A stretch of 64,000 nucleotides of DNA from Streptomyces sp. ML-6. Its GTDB lineage: Bacteria > Actinomycetota > Actinomycetes > Streptomycetales > Streptomycetaceae. Positions 26,122 to 36,268 of the stretch are shown here, in pieces. A program made the position numbers and the translations under genes. The stretch's first letter is position 1. Every line of letters starts with the position of its first letter. A model generated the notes under the pieces. The model made no database searches. It saw only the letters and a program-made list of their open reading frames with translations, and was not told the DNA's origin. The stretch covers positions 6,538,501 through 6,602,500 of the forward strand of contig NZ_JAOTIK010000001.1 in assembly GCF_030116705.1 (NCBI RefSeq), given 5' to 3'.

Positions 26122-26964
26122 CTACGGCAGCAGTCCCGCGCGCCGGGCCGCCACCACCGCCTCCAGCCGGGTGTGCGCCCCCAGCTTGCGCATCGCCGCA
26201 CGCAGGTACCCCTTGACCGTCTCCGGCCGCAGCCCGAGCCGCTTCGCCGCCGCCGCGTTCGTCGCCCCCGACGCCACGCAGGCCAGCACGTCCACCTCGC
26301 GCGGCGCCAGCCGCACCCCGCCGGGCTCCGTCCTGCGGGAACCCGCCGCCGACGCGAGCCGCCCGCACACCGCCAGCAGCTCGTCGCGCAGGGCCGGGTC
26401 GACGACCTTCGGGACCAGGGAACGCAGCTCGCGGTGCGCCTCGCGGACGTCCTCCCACGCCTCCGGGGCCGCCCTCGGGTCCGTCACCTGCTCCCGGGTC
26501 GTGGCCAGCAGCTGCTGCACCTCGTCCCGCACGACCAGGGCCTGCTCCACGTCCCGGGCGGCGGCCACCGCCGCGTCGAACGTGCGGTCCCCGAGCGTGA
26601 TCGGCTCGCGCAGCGCCCCGTACAGCACCCCGCGCACCCTGCGCCGCACGACGACGGGCACCGCGACCACCGAGCGCAGGCCCTCCGCCGCGACGGCCAG
26701 GTCGTACTCATGGCTGATGTGGCGCGAGGAGGGGTAGTCGGTCACCGCGCACGGCCGGGACAGGGCGATCGCCTTGCCGCCCAGCCCGCTGCCCGCCGAG
26801 ATGACGAGACCGCGCAGGGCGGCGGTCTGCGCCCCGTTCAGCTCGGCGATGCGGGCATGGCGGGCATCGGCGAGCAGTCCGCCGAAGGCCACGGGCAGTC
26901 CGCTGGTCCGGCGCAGCCGCAGCAGCGCGGCTTGCATCTCGACCGCATCGACGGATTCCGGCAC
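26122..26964 (-). CDS. GAF-LuxR transcriptional regulator
   Basis: 280 residues. Residues ~20-150 resemble a GAF domain (SGLGGKAIALSRPCAVTDYP, LRSVVAVPVVVRRRVRGVLYGALR). The C-terminus is a LuxR-type HTH (LAPREVDVLACVASGATN, AAAAKRLGLRPETVKGYLRAAMRKLGAHTR; recognition helix PETVKGYL). GTG at 26964 with GGGAGG seven bases upstream. Similar GAF-HTH proteins sit beside acyl-CoA metabolism genes in actinomycetes. Here it is divergent from two acyl-CoA ligases across 129 bases and is a plausible local regulator; its ligand is unknown. Confidence 0.85.
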   Translation of the reverse strand: MPESVDAVEMQAALLRLRRTSGLPVAFGGLLADARHARIAELNGAQTAALRGLVISAGSGLGGKAIALSRPCAVTDYPSSRHISHEYDLAVAAEGLRSVVAVPVVVRRRVRGVLYGALREPITLGDRTFDAAVAAARDVEQALVVRDEVQQLLATTREQVTDPRAAPEAWEDVREAHRELRSLVPKVVDPALRDELLAVCGRLASAAGSRRTEPGGVRLAPREVDVLACVASGATNAAAAKRLGLRPETVKGYLRAAMRKLGAHTRLEAVVAARRAGLLP

Positions 26965-27093
26965 GCTGACGCCTCCCTGCCCGGTCCGGGGGATCGGCCA
27001 CCCCTCGCTGCACCCCCGTTCGGGGGTGGTGAGACCTGGGTCACTGTTTACATCATGTTAAGAGACCGGTCCGGTCCGCAATGAGGAGGGCAC

Positions 27094-28776
27094 ATGTCGG
27101 CAACCAGTGCGACGGAGACGTTCCGGGCCGCCCGGGACTTTCTGCTGCGGCATCGCGAGGACTACCTCGCCGCCTACGAGGGCTTCAGCTGGCCCCGCAG
27201 CGATCACTTCAACTGGGCGCTCGACTGGTTCGACGTCATCGCCGAGAACAACGACCGCACCGCCCTGCACATCGTGGAGGAGGACGGCGGCCGCACCGAG
27301 GTGTCCTTCGCCCGGATGTCCGCCCGCTCCAACCGGGCCGCGAACTGGCTGCGCGCCCGGGGCGTACGGGCCGGGGACCGCATCCTCGTGATGCTCGGCA
27401 ACCAGGTCGAACTGTGGGAGACCGCCCTCGCCGCGATGAAGCTGCGCGCCGTCGTCATCCCCGCCACCCCGCTGCTGGGCCCGGTCGACCTGCGCGACCG
27501 GGTGGAGCGCGGCCGGGTCCGGCACGTCCTGGTGCGGGACGCCGACACCGCCAAGTTCGACGAGGTGCCCGGCGACTACACCCGGATCTCCGTCGGCGCG
27601 GAGGTGCCCGGCTGGCTGTCGTACACCGGCGCCGACGAGCAGCCGGAGACCTTCGAGGCGGACCGGGAGACCGACGCCGACGAACCGCTGATGCTCTACT
27701 TCACCTCCGGCACGACCGCCAGCCCCAAGCTCGTCGAGCACACCCACGTCTCCTACCCCGTGGGCCACCTGGCGACGATGTACTGGATCGGCCTCAAGCC
27801 CGGGGACGTCCACCTCAACATCTCCTCACCGGGCTGGGCCAAGCACGCCTGGTCCAACCTCTTCGCGCCCTGGAGCGCCGAGGCGACCGTCTTCATCTTC
27901 AACTACACCCGCTTCGACGCCGGCCGGCTGATGGCCGAGATGGACCGCTCGGGCGTCACCAGCTTCTGCGCCCCGCCCACCGTCTGGCGGATGCTGATCC
28001 AGGCCGACCTCTCCCAGCTGAAGACCCCGCCGCGGGAGGTCGTCGCGGCCGGCGAACCGCTGAACCCGGAGGTCATCGAGACGGTCCGGCGGGTCTGGGG
28101 CGTCACCATCCGGGACGGCTTCGGCCAGACCGAGACCGCCGTGCAGGTCGCCAACACCCCCGGCCAGCTCCTCAAGGCCGGCTCGATGGGACGGCCCAGC
28201 CCCGGCTTCAGGGTCGAGCTCCTGGACCCGGTCACCGGTGAGCCCGGCGCACTGGAGGGCGAGATCTCCCTCGACCTGTCGGACCGCCCGGTGGGCCTGA
28301 TGACCGGCTACCACGGCGACCCGGACCGGACCGCCGAGGCCATGGCCGGCGGCTACTACCGCACCGGCGACATCGGCTCCCGCGACGAGGACGGCTACAT
28401 CACCTACGTCGGCCGCGCCGACGACGTCTTCAAGGCCTCCGACTACAAGATCTCGCCGTTCGAGCTGGAGAGCGCGCTGCTGGAGCACGAGGCGGTCGCC
28501 GAGGCCGCGGTGGTCCCCGCCCCCGACCCGGTCCGGCTCGCCGTCCCGAAGGCGTACGTCGTCCTGGCCGAGGGCTGGGAGCCCGGCCCCGACACCGCGA
28601 AGCTGCTGTTCGAGCACTCCCGGTCGGTCCTCGCCCCGTACAAGCGGATCCGCAGGCTGGAGTTCGCCGAGCTGCCCAAGACCGTCTCCGGCAAGATCCG
28701 CCGCATCGAACTGCGCGAGCGCACGGCCCGCGGCACCGGCACCGGAACCGAGTACGACGAGGGGAACCTGCGATGA
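27094..28776 (+). CDS. Acyl-CoA synthetase, AMP-forming (medium-chain type)
   Basis: 560 residues of the ANL superfamily. P-loop-like [16 protein letters not shown], motif [36 protein letters not shown] hinge and the catalytic C-terminal lysine in [15 protein letters not shown]. The N-terminal lay-out ([18 protein letters not shown]-like region replaced by [17 protein letters not shown]) is that of medium-chain/benzoate-type ligases. It activates a carboxylic acid to its CoA thioester; the substrate is unknown. AGGAGGG precedes the ATG. The stop overlaps the next ligase's ATG (28773-28776). Confidence 0.9.
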   Translation: MSATSATETFRAARDFLLRHREDYLAAYEGFSWPRSDHFNWALDWFDVIAENNDRTALHIVEEDGGRTEVSFARMSARSNRAANWLRARGVRAGDRILVMLGNQVELWETALAAMKLRAVVIPATPLLGPVDLRDRVERGRVRHVLVRDADTAKFDEVPGDYTRISVGAEVPGWLSYTGADEQPETFEADRETDADEPLMLYFTSGTTASPKLVEHTHVSYPVGHLATMYWIGLKPGDVHLNISSPGWAKHAWSNLFAPWSAEATVFIFNYTRFDAGRLMAEMDRSGVTSFCAPPTVWRMLIQADLSQLKTPPREVVAAGEPLNPEVIETVRRVWGVTIRDGFGQTETAVQVANTPGQLLKAGSMGRPSPGFRVELLDPVTGEPGALEGEISLDLSDRPVGLMTGYHGDPDRTAEAMAGGYYRTGDIGSRDEDGYITYVGRADDVFKASDYKISPFELESALLEHEAVAEAAVVPAPDPVRLAVPKAYVVLAEGWEPGPDTAKLLFEHSRSVLAPYKRIRRLEFAELPKTVSGKIRRIELRERTARGTGTGTEYDEGNLR

Positions 28777-30380
28777 GTGAGCTCTCCTACGCGCACGGCG
28801 CCGCCACCACACCGCTGCTCGGCGACACCATAGGACGCAACCTCGACCGGGCGGTCGAGGCGTTCGGCGAGCGCGAGGCGCTGGTGGACGTCCCCTCGGG
28901 ACGGCGCTGGACGTACGCCGAGTTCGGCGCCGCGGTCGACGAACTGGCCCGCGCGCTCATGGCGTCGGGCGTGGCCAAGGGGGACCGGGTCGGGATCTGG
29001 GCGGTCAACTGCCCGGAGTGGGTGCTCGTGCAGTACGCCACCGCCCGCATCGGCGCCGTCATGGTCAACATCAACCCCGCGTACCGGGCGCACGAGCTGG
29101 AGTACGTACTGAACCAGGCCGGGATCTCGCTCCTGGTCGCCTCGCTCTCGCACCGCACCAGCGACTACCGGGCCCTGGTCGGCCAGGTCCGCGTCGACTG
29201 CCCCGCGCTGCGCGCCGTGCACTACATCGGCGACCCGAGCTGGGACGAACTGCTGGCCGGCGCCGGGGCCGTGACACCGGGACAGCTCGCCGCGCGCGAG
29301 GCCGAACTGTCCTGCGACGACCCGATCAACATCCAGTACACCTCGGGCACGACCGGCTTCCCCAAGGGGGCCACGCTCTCCCACCACAACATCCTCAACA
29401 ACGGTTATTTCGTCGGGGAGTTGATTGCCTACACCGAGCAGGACCGGATCTGCCTGCCGGTGCCCTTCTACCACTGCTTCGGCATGGTCATGGGCAACCT
29501 CGGCGCCACCTCGCACGGCGCCTGCATCGTGATCCCGGCCCCCGCCTTCGAGGCCGCCGCCGTCCTCGCCGCCGTGCAGCAGGAGCGCTGCACCTCGCTC
29601 TACGGCGTCCCCACCATGTTCATCGCGGAGCTGAACCTCCCCGACTTCGGCTCGTACGACCTCTCCTCGCTGCGCACCGGCATCATGGCCGGATCGACCT
29701 GCCCGGTCGAGGTGATGAAGCGGGTCGTCGCCGAGATGCACATGGAGGAGGTGTCCATCTGCTACGGCATGACGGAGACCTCGCCGGTCTCCACCCAGAC
29801 CCGCCGCGACGACGACCTGGAACGCCGCACCGGGACCACCGGCCGTGTCATGCCGCACATCGAGGTCAAGGTCGTCGACCCGGTGACCGGGGTGACCCTG
29901 GAGCGCGGGCGGGCGGGCGAACTCTGCACCCGCGGCTACAGCGTGATGCTCGGTTACTGGGAACAGCCCGAACGCACCGCCGAGGCGATCGACGCGGGCC
30001 GCTGGATGCACACCGGCGACCTCGCGGTGATGCGGGAGGACGGCTACGTACAGATCGTCGGCCGGATCAAGGACATGATCATCCGGGGCGGCGAGAACAT
30101 CTATCCGCGGGAGATCGAGGAATTCCTGCACCGCCACCCGAAGATCGCGGACGTGCAGGTGGTGGGGATTCCCGACGAAACCTACGGCGAGGAGGTCCTG
30201 GCCTGCGTCATCCCGAAGGACCCGGCGGACCCGCCGACGCTGGACGAGGTGACGGACTACTGCCGCGAGCAGCTGGCCCACTACAAGATCCCGCGGCGGC
30301 TGCAGATCCTGGAGACCTTCCCGATGACGGTCAGCGGGAAGGTCCGGAAGATCGAACTGCGGGAGGGCTACGGCCGGTAG
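28773..30380 (+). CDS. Acyl-CoA synthetase, long-chain/FadD type
   Basis: 535 residues, ANL superfamily. [52 protein letters not shown], the linker [20 protein letters not shown] and the catalytic Lys in [14 protein letters not shown]. It follows the FadD-like family that activates fatty acids, and differs from its upstream neighbour, so the pair probably handles related but distinct acids. Translation is coupled by ATGA. It ends 22 bp from the convergent small gene with no clear terminator. Confidence 0.92.
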   Translation: MSELSYAHGAATTPLLGDTIGRNLDRAVEAFGEREALVDVPSGRRWTYAEFGAAVDELARALMASGVAKGDRVGIWAVNCPEWVLVQYATARIGAVMVNINPAYRAHELEYVLNQAGISLLVASLSHRTSDYRALVGQVRVDCPALRAVHYIGDPSWDELLAGAGAVTPGQLAAREAELSCDDPINIQYTSGTTGFPKGATLSHHNILNNGYFVGELIAYTEQDRICLPVPFYHCFGMVMGNLGATSHGACIVIPAPAFEAAAVLAAVQQERCTSLYGVPTMFIAELNLPDFGSYDLSSLRTGIMAGSTCPVEVMKRVVAEMHMEEVSICYGMTETSPVSTQTRRDDDLERRTGTTGRVMPHIEVKVVDPVTGVTLERGRAGELCTRGYSVMLGYWEQPERTAEAIDAGRWMHTGDLAVMREDGYVQIVGRIKDMIIRGGENIYPREIEEFLHRHPKIADVQVVGIPDETYGEEVLACVIPKDPADPPTLDEVTDYCREQLAHYKIPRRLQILETFPMTVSGKVRKIELREGYGR

Positions 30381-30402
30381 GACCGGCCCGGCCCGGGTGC
30401 GG

Positions 30403-30624
30403 TCAGGCGGCCTCGATGATGTCGCCGGTACCGCCCCGGGTCGCGGCCGCCCATTCGATCAGCAGTACCTCGTAGGCGGCGGACTCCACGGAGGACCAGT
30501 CCTGGCCGGCCCGGGCGTCCACGAAGGCCCGAATCGCCTCGTTCGCCTGGGCGGCGGAGCGGGGCCTCGAACGGGTCGCGCGCGGTCTGTCGGTGGATGG
30601 GGTGTGCCGTGCAGTTAAAACCAT
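30403..30624 (-). CDS. Small conserved protein of unknown function
   Basis: 73 residues. The second half, AAQANEAIRAFVDARAGQDW followed by a Glu/Ala helix ending VLLIEWAAATRGG, has the pattern of a family of short streptomycete proteins. The first ~25 residues are Arg/Ser/Thr-rich. Upstream of the ATG at 30624 there is no ribosome binding site, but TAAAGT lies seven bases before the start, so the mRNA may be leaderless. No function can be assigned. Confidence 0.6.
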   Translation of the reverse strand: MVLTARHTPSTDRPRATRSRPRSAAQANEAIRAFVDARAGQDWSSVESAAYEVLLIEWAAATRGGTGDIIEAA

Positions 30625-30730
30625 GGGCACTACTTTAGGGCCCGCCACTGACACGGGCCGAACATTTGTGGTGCCCTGGCCCGAACGTGACCGATTGCAC
30701 TCTCTGTCGTCGTCCGGTTCCGGTGGGGTG

Positions 30731-32002
30731 CTACGGCTGTGCGGTGCGCGGGATTTCGCGCCGCATGCAGACCCGTGGCCAGCGGTCCAGGCCGTGTTCG
30801 GCCTCCTCCGCCCTGATCTTCCGCAGCCCGTCGGTGAGTTCCGCTTCGCCGAGCGTGCGGAATCCGAGCCGGGCGTAATACGGCGCATTCCACGGCACGT
30901 GCGAGAAGGTCGTCAGGGTGAGCGCGTCCAGCCGCCGGTCGGCCGCCCACCCGTCGAGATGGGCGATGAGGGCGGCGCCCAGGCCGCGCCGCGCGGCGGA
31001 CGGATGCACGGAGACCTGCTCGATGTGGGCCGCCCCGTCGACCGGGTCGGCGATCAGATAGCCGACCGGGTGGTCGTCGGGGTCCACCGCCACCCAGGCC
31101 CGGCCGGCCCGGCGGTATTCGTCCAGCAGGTCGAGGGGTGGCGGGTCGTCGTCCGCGACGGAGGTCATGCCGAGCGTGCGGAACGGCTCGCCGGCGGCGC
31201 GCTCGATGTCCTGGAGCAGCGGGAGATCGGAGCGGCGGGCGGTACGGATGCGCATGCGTCCAGTATGTCGTCCCTGGTCGTCCCGCTCGGACGGGAACGC
31301 CCGGGCCCCGGTGCCGAGCAGCTCGTCGGCGGGGCCGTTGACCGGCCGGGGCGTACCCGCCGCGTCCATCGTGAACAGCGGCACGCCCAGGTCGTCCGCG
31401 CGCGTCCGGGCGTCCGGCGCGTAGCCCGCGACCGAGAAGAACACGCCGGTGGCCGACGCGTCGAGGGCGTGCAGCCAGAGGCACTCGACGTCGCGCAGTG
31501 CGGTCGTACGGGCCGACGCGTCGACCTGGGCGAGCAGCCCGGGGGCCCGTAGGGCGATCCGTGAGGGGAAGGGGTGCGACGGCCGGGCGACGTCCCGGTA
31601 GCCCAGCCACCGCAGGTACCGGGCCGCGGTGGCGATCGCGTCGTCCGCGCCGTGGACGGCCGCGGGCCGGAACACCGGCCGGGGCGCCGGCGCCGTGCGC
31701 GGCAGCGGGATGTGGGACGGCGGGGCCGCTTCGCCGGGGGGCGCCGACGGCCGGACCGGGATGCGCAGCACCGCCCCGCAGAGGCAGTACAGCTCCGGTC
31801 GCGGCCACTGGTCGTGGCGCCCGCAGCCGGGGCAGCGCACCGTCACCCAGTCGTCGCTCCAGGTGCGGTGGGTGACCGGTACGGCCGGGGCTCCGGGCAG
31901 CAGGGACGGGGCGGTCGGGGTGCCGCACGGGCAGGGGTAGGACGGGGCGCTGTACGCGTGGTCGCGGCCACAGGCCGGGCAGCGTACCGGCACCGATTCC
32001 AC
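30731..32002 (-). CDS. Fusion: double zinc-ribbon / Mrr-like endonuclease-fold region / GNAT acetyltransferase
   Basis: 423 residues in one open frame. Residues ~7-30 and ~55-78 are zinc-ribbon-like (CPACGRDH...CPCG; CPGCGRHDQW...CLCG). Residues ~120-225 (ATAARYLRWLGYRDV, GLLAQVDASARTTALRDVECLW, ATGVFFSVAGYAPDARTRAD) resemble a restriction-endonuclease (Mrr-type) core. From residue 250 a complete GNAT domain starts (MRIRTARRSDLPLLQDIE, VSVHPSAARRGLGAALIAHL, YARLGFRTLGEAELT). The ~20-residue junction looks like translated spacer. So either a stop codon was lost between two genes, or the GNAT is also made separately from the ATG at 31255. GTG at 32002 follows GGAGG. Confidence 0.65.
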   Translation of the reverse strand: MESVPVRCPACGRDHAYSAPSYPCPCGTPTAPSLLPGAPAVPVTHRTWSDDWVTVRCPGCGRHDQWPRPELYCLCGAVLRIPVRPSAPPGEAAPPSHIPLPRTAPAPRPVFRPAAVHGADDAIATAARYLRWLGYRDVARPSHPFPSRIALRAPGLLAQVDASARTTALRDVECLWLHALDASATGVFFSVAGYAPDARTRADDLGVPLFTMDAAGTPRPVNGPADELLGTGARAFPSERDDQGRHTGRMRIRTARRSDLPLLQDIERAAGEPFRTLGMTSVADDDPPPLDLLDEYRRAGRAWVAVDPDDHPVGYLIADPVDGAAHIEQVSVHPSAARRGLGAALIAHLDGWAADRRLDALTLTTFSHVPWNAPYYARLGFRTLGEAELTDGLRKIRAEEAEHGLDRWPRVCMRREIPRTAQP

Positions 32003-32192
32003 GATGGTCTCCCTCCGGGCCCGGGGCCCGTCCCGCGACGGGCGCCGCGCCGGCGCACCGGGACGCACCGGTGCCGGGCGGCGGGCCCATTCCGTTTCCC
32101 ACCCATGGTTCACCAGGAGCGGGGCGCCGGGGAGGGACTTGGCGCATTTCGTGTGCCGGTCCCGGCGCCCGGGCCCCTGTGGGCGCCGTCCC

Positions 32193-32260
32193 TTGACGGC
32201 CGTCGGGCCGCACCTTAAATTTACTTCCGCATACCAGAATCAATTTTCCGTAATACGGAA
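32193..32260 (+). promoter_or_regulatory. gcl promoter with two TTCC-GGAA operator sites
   Basis: -35 TTGACG (32193-32198), 17-base spacer, -10 TAAATT (32216-32221). Operator 1, TTCCGCATACCAGAA (32225-32239), covers the expected start point. Operator 2, TTCCGTAATACGGAA (32246-32260), is a palindrome with exact 7-bp arms. Centres are 21 bp apart. The same pair with the same spacing precedes hyi. Position at and just after +1 suggests repression; an IclR-type AllR regulator is known for this pathway in Streptomyces, and its involvement here is inferred. Confidence 0.75.
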
Positions 32261-32320
32261 TTGGTGCTCTCAGGTGGCGCGACAGAGCCCGAATCCGCCA
32301 GGTCCCAGCAGGAGCACTCA

Positions 32321-34105
32321 ATGCCTCGAATGACCGCTGCCCGAGCGGCAGTTGAGATCCTCAAGCGTGAAGGCGTCAGCAATGCGTTCGGCGTGCCGGG
32401 CGCGGCGATCAACCCCTTCTACGCGGCCCTCAAGGCCTCCGGCGGGGTTCACCACACGCTCGCCCGGCACGTCGAGGGCGCCTCCCACATGGCGGAGGGG
32501 TACACCCGGGCCCGGCCGGGCAACATCGGCGTCTGCATCGGCACGTCGGGGCCGGCCGGCACCGACATGATCACCGGCCTCTACTCGGCCGTCGCCGACT
32601 CGATCCCGATCCTCTGCATCACCGGCCAGGCCCCCACCGCCGTGCTCCACAAGGAGGACTTCCAGGCGGTCGACATCGCCTCGATCGCGGCGCCCGTCAC
32701 CAAGGCCGCGACCACCGTCCTGGAGGCCGCCCAGGTGCCCGGCGTCTTCCAGCGGGCCTTCCACCTCATGCGCACCGGCCGGCCCGGCCCCGTCCTCATC
32801 GACCTGCCCATCGACGTCCAGCTCACCGAGATCGAGTTCGATCCCGAGCTGTACGAGCCGCTGCCGGTGCACGCCCCCGCCGCGACCCGCAAGCAGATCG
32901 AACGCGCGCTGGAGCTGCTCGACGCCTCCGAGCGCCCGCTGATCGTCGCGGGCGGCGGCGTCATCAACGCCGACGCGTCCGGACTCCTGGTGGAATTCGC
33001 CGAGCTGACGGGCGTTCCGGTCGTCCCCACCCTGATGGGCTGGGGCGCCGTCCCCGACGACCACGAGCTGAACGCGGGCATGGTCGGCCTGCAGACCTCG
33101 CACCGCTACGGCAACGCCAACTTCCTGGAGTCCGACTTCGTCCTCGGCATCGGCAACCGCTGGGCCAACCGCCACACCGGCAGGCTGGACGTCTACACCC
33201 GGGGCCGCACCTTCGTCCACGTGGACATCGAGCCCACCCAGATCGGCAGGATCTTCGCCCCCGAACTCGGCATCGTCTCCGACGCCGGGGCGGCGCTGAG
33301 GCTGTTCATCGAGGTGGCGCGCGAGCTGAAGGCGGCCGGACGGCTCAAGGACCGCTCGCAGTGGGCCGCCGCCACCCAGGAGCGCCGGGCCACGCTGCAG
33401 CGCCGCACGCACTTCGACGACGTGCCGCTGAAACCGCAGCGGGTGTACGAGGAGATGAACCGGGCGTTCGGACCCGAGACCCGGTACGTCACCACGATCG
33501 GCCTCTCCCAGATCGCCGGCGCCCAGATGCTGCACGTCCACCGGCCGCGCCACTGGATCAACTGCGGCCAGGCCGGGCCGCTCGGCTGGACCATCCCGGC
33601 CGCGCTCGGCGTCGCCACGGCCGACCCGGAGGGCTCCGTCGTCGCGCTCTCGGGCGACTACGACTTCCAGTTCATGCTGGAGGAGCTGGCCGTCGGCGCG
33701 CAGCACCGCATCCCGTACGTCCACGTCCTGGTGAACAACTCCTACCTGGGGCTGATCCGCCAGGCGCAGCGCACCTTCGACATCGACTTCCAGGTCAACC
33801 TGGAGTTCGAGAACCTCAACTCGCCGGAGCTCGGCGTGTACGGCGTCGACCACGTCAAGGTCGTCGAGGGGCTGGGCTGCAAGGCGATCCGCGTCACCGA
33901 GCCGGACCGGCTGCTGCCCGCCTTCGAGGAGGCGAAGAAGCTGGCCGCCGAGTTCCGGGTCCCGGTGGTGGTCGAGGCGATCCTGGAACGCGTGACGAAC
34001 ATCGCGATGAGCGGTACGGACATCGCGTCGGTCAACGAGTTCGAGGAGCTCGCCACGGAGCCGTCCCACGCACCGACCGCGATCCGCCCGCTCACGGTGT
34101 CCTGA
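32321..34105 (+). CDS. gcl: Glyoxylate carboligase Gcl
   Basis: 594 residues, the family's size. A thiamine-diphosphate enzyme that joins two glyoxylates to tartronate semialdehyde plus CO2. Diagnostic: residue 51 is Val ([14 protein letters not shown]), where almost all other ThDP enzymes have the catalytic Glu; the same substitution marks E. coli Gcl. ThDP/Mg motif [15 protein letters not shown] with [13 protein letters not shown] follows. The ATG at 32321 has AGGAG seven bases upstream. It works with hyi and glxR, encoded about 2-4 kb away on the other strand, and is under the same operator pair as hyi. Confidence 0.97.
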   Translation: MPRMTAARAAVEILKREGVSNAFGVPGAAINPFYAALKASGGVHHTLARHVEGASHMAEGYTRARPGNIGVCIGTSGPAGTDMITGLYSAVADSIPILCITGQAPTAVLHKEDFQAVDIASIAAPVTKAATTVLEAAQVPGVFQRAFHLMRTGRPGPVLIDLPIDVQLTEIEFDPELYEPLPVHAPAATRKQIERALELLDASERPLIVAGGGVINADASGLLVEFAELTGVPVVPTLMGWGAVPDDHELNAGMVGLQTSHRYGNANFLESDFVLGIGNRWANRHTGRLDVYTRGRTFVHVDIEPTQIGRIFAPELGIVSDAGAALRLFIEVARELKAAGRLKDRSQWAAATQERRATLQRRTHFDDVPLKPQRVYEEMNRAFGPETRYVTTIGLSQIAGAQMLHVHRPRHWINCGQAGPLGWTIPAALGVATADPEGSVVALSGDYDFQFMLEELAVGAQHRIPYVHVLVNNSYLGLIRQAQRTFDIDFQVNLEFENLNSPELGVYGVDHVKVVEGLGCKAIRVTEPDRLLPAFEEAKKLAAEFRVPVVVEAILERVTNIAMSGTDIASVNEFEELATEPSHAPTAIRPLTVS

Positions 34106-34120
34106 GCACCCCTCAGGCCG

Positions 34121-34159
34121 GCCGCGGCCCCGTCCCGAACCCCGGGACGGGGCCGCGGC
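34121..34159 (+). terminator. Terminator after gcl
   Basis: Perfect 16-bp arms GCCGCGGCCCCGTCCC and complement with a 7-base loop, beginning 15 bases after the gcl stop. Confidence 0.75.
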
Positions 34160-34331
34160 GCATCCGTCCCGCGGAGGCGCCGGGGCTCCGGGCCGAGGCC
34201 GCGCACGGACCGGGCTCCGGCCCCTTCGGCCGACCACGGTCCGTACGCGGCCCGGGAACACGGTCGGCCCGGAGCGGGTCGGCCGCTCCGGGCCGTACGC
34301 AAGGAGAGAGGGAGAGGAGGGCGCGCGAAAA

Positions 34332-34382
34332 CGGCCGGGGCCTGCGGCACGGAAACCGTTTCCGTGCCGCACGCCCCGGCCG
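34332..34382 (-). terminator. Very long near-perfect hairpin, probable catalase terminator
   Basis: 25-bp arms with one mismatch around a single central base. The arms start CGGCCGGGG and meet at GGAAAC-C-GTTTCC. Read on the minus strand it is followed by CGTTTTCG, so it would stop transcripts coming from catalase 190 bases upstream. A second 11-bp inverted repeat (CCTGCCCGTGC at 34508-34518 with 34549-34559) lies immediately after the catalase stop. The rest of 34106-34569 shows no gene. Confidence 0.6.
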
Positions 34383-34569
34383 GGGAAGTCTCGGGGACCG
34401 CGGCGGCGGCGAGCGGGCCGGGCGTCTGCGCCCCCTTCAGGTCAGGGGGCGAGGGGACGCTCCGGCCTCCGCCACCGCACTGACGTCGCGCGCCGCCGCG
34501 GCCTCGTCCTGCCCGTGCTGTGTGCCACCCCTCATCCGGGTGCACGGCGCACGGGCAGGGTCTCGGGGG

Positions 34570-36027
34570 TCAGTCCTCGCGCAGGGCGCGGACCGCCTCC
34601 TCCACGCGCCTGCCGTAGTCGGCGTCGGCGGCGTGGAAGTGGGCGAGGTTCTTCTCGATCACGTCGTCGCGGGTCACCCGGGAGAGCCCGCCCGCGATGT
34701 TGGCGACCAGGCGGCCCTTCTCGTCCTCGGACATGAGCCGGTACAGCTCGCCCGCCTGGAAGAAGTCGTCGTCCTTGGTGTGGGCGGGCGCCGCGTGGGT
34801 GCCGGTCCAGCCGTGGATCGCGAGCGGGGCGGAGAGCGCCGCGTCGGTCTGGACGGGGCCCGCGTACGAGTTGGGCTCGTAGTTCTTGTCGTGGCGCGAG
34901 CCGTTGCGGGTGGCGTGCAGGCCGTCGCGGCCGTAGTTGTCGACGACGGCGGTGCGCGGCGCGTTCACCGGGAGCTGGGTGTGGTTGACGCCGAGCCGGT
35001 AGCGGTGCGCGTCCGCGTAGGCGAACAGCCGGCCCTGGAGCATCTTGTCCGGGGAGGGGCCGATGCCGGGCACGAAGTTGTTGGGGGAGAACGCGGCCTG
35101 CTCGACCTCGGCGAAGACGTTGTCCGGGTTGCGGTCCAGCACCAGCCGGCCCACCCGCTGGAGCGGGTAGTCGGCGTGCGGCCACACCTTGGTCAGGTCG
35201 AACGGGTTGAAGCGGTAGCCCGCGGCCTCGGCGGCCGGCATGACCTGCACGTACAGCGTCCAGGACGGGTGCACCCCGCGCTCGATGGCCTGCAGCAGGT
35301 CGGTCTGGTGCGAGTTGGCGTCCTTGCCCACCAGTTCGGCGGCCTGCTCGCTGGAGAGGGAGCGCACACCCTGGTTCGTCTTGAAGTGGTACTTGACGAA
35401 GAAGGCCTCGCCCTCGGTGTTCGTCCACTGGTAGGTGTGCGAGCCGTAACCGTTCATGTGGCGGTACGAGGCGGGGATGCCGCGGTCGCCCATCAGCCAG
35501 GTGACCTGGTGCGTCGCCTCGGGGGCGTGGGCCCAGAAGTCCCAGACGTTGTCCGGCTCCTGACGACCCGTGAACGGATCGCGCTTCTGCGAGTGGATGA
35601 AGTCGGGGAACTTGATCGGGTCCTTGATGAAGAACACCGGGGTGTTGTTGCCGACCAGGTCGTAATTGCCCTCGTCCGTGTAGAACTTGAGGGCGAAGCC
35701 GCGCGGGTCGCGCACCGCGTCCGCGCCGCCCAGCGAGTCGGCCACGGTCGAGAAGCGGATGAACGTCTCGGTGCGCCTGCCGACCTCGGAGAGGAAGTCG
35801 GCCCGGGTGAAGGCGGTGACGTCGTCGGTCACCTCGAAGTAGCCGTACGCGCCGGAGCCGCGGGCGTGGACCACGCGCTCCGGGATGCGCTCCCGGTTGA
35901 AGCGGGCCAGCTTCTCCAGCAGGTGCTGGTCCTGGAGGAGGATCGGGCCACCGACGCCTGCGGTGGCGGAGTTCTGGTTGTCGGCGACCGGGGCGCCTGA
36001 CTCGGTCGTAAGCACACGCTGCGTCAT
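34570..36027 (-). CDS. Monofunctional heme catalase
   Basis: 485 residues, the small-subunit catalase size. Active-site His54 ([14 protein letters not shown]), Asn127 ([10 protein letters not shown]) and the proximal heme ligand Tyr337 ([15 protein letters not shown]) are all present, as is [12 protein letters not shown]. It decomposes hydrogen peroxide in the cytoplasm. The N-terminus is ordinary, with no signal. It sits between the glyoxylate genes and the urate oxidase operon and shares an 18-bp promoter element with the latter, which fits removal of the peroxide produced by urate oxidase. Confidence 0.97.
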   Translation of the reverse strand: MTQRVLTTESGAPVADNQNSATAGVGGPILLQDQHLLEKLARFNRERIPERVVHARGSGAYGYFEVTDDVTAFTRADFLSEVGRRTETFIRFSTVADSLGGADAVRDPRGFALKFYTDEGNYDLVGNNTPVFFIKDPIKFPDFIHSQKRDPFTGRQEPDNVWDFWAHAPEATHQVTWLMGDRGIPASYRHMNGYGSHTYQWTNTEGEAFFVKYHFKTNQGVRSLSSEQAAELVGKDANSHQTDLLQAIERGVHPSWTLYVQVMPAAEAAGYRFNPFDLTKVWPHADYPLQRVGRLVLDRNPDNVFAEVEQAAFSPNNFVPGIGPSPDKMLQGRLFAYADAHRYRLGVNHTQLPVNAPRTAVVDNYGRDGLHATRNGSRHDKNYEPNSYAGPVQTDAALSAPLAIHGWTGTHAAPAHTKDDDFFQAGELYRLMSEDEKGRLVANIAGGLSRVTRDDVIEKNLAHFHAADADYGRRVEEAVRALRED

Positions 36028-36094
36028 GGTGTCGGGGCGACCTTCCGTACGGGAGCTGCTGAGTTGCTGGACTGCGACGGCTCGGGGCTCCAGG

Positions 36095-36136
36095 AGCGTA
36101 AGTACGCCCCGAACCCGGCGTCAACAGTTTGTTGAA
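36095..36136 (-). promoter_or_regulatory. Catalase promoter with TCAACA-TGTTGA operator
   Basis: Minus-strand element TTCAACAAACTGTTGACG (36136-36119) contains the inverted repeat TCAACA-nnn-TGTTGA and ends in the -35 box TTGACG. An 18-base spacer leads to -10 TACGCT (36100-36095). Seventeen of 18 bases match the element before the urate operon at 40322-40339. Overlap with -35 suggests a repressor. Confidence 0.75.
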
Positions 36137-36268
36137 TCTGGCTGCGAGGTGTTCCGGACGGCGCCGGCGCCTGGGCGCGACAGGACAGGTGTCAGCGCCG
36201 ACGCCGCCCGGAAGTCAAGGGGTACGGGGCGTTCCGCGAGGGGGTGTCCGGCCCGCGGCCCCGTCCGG

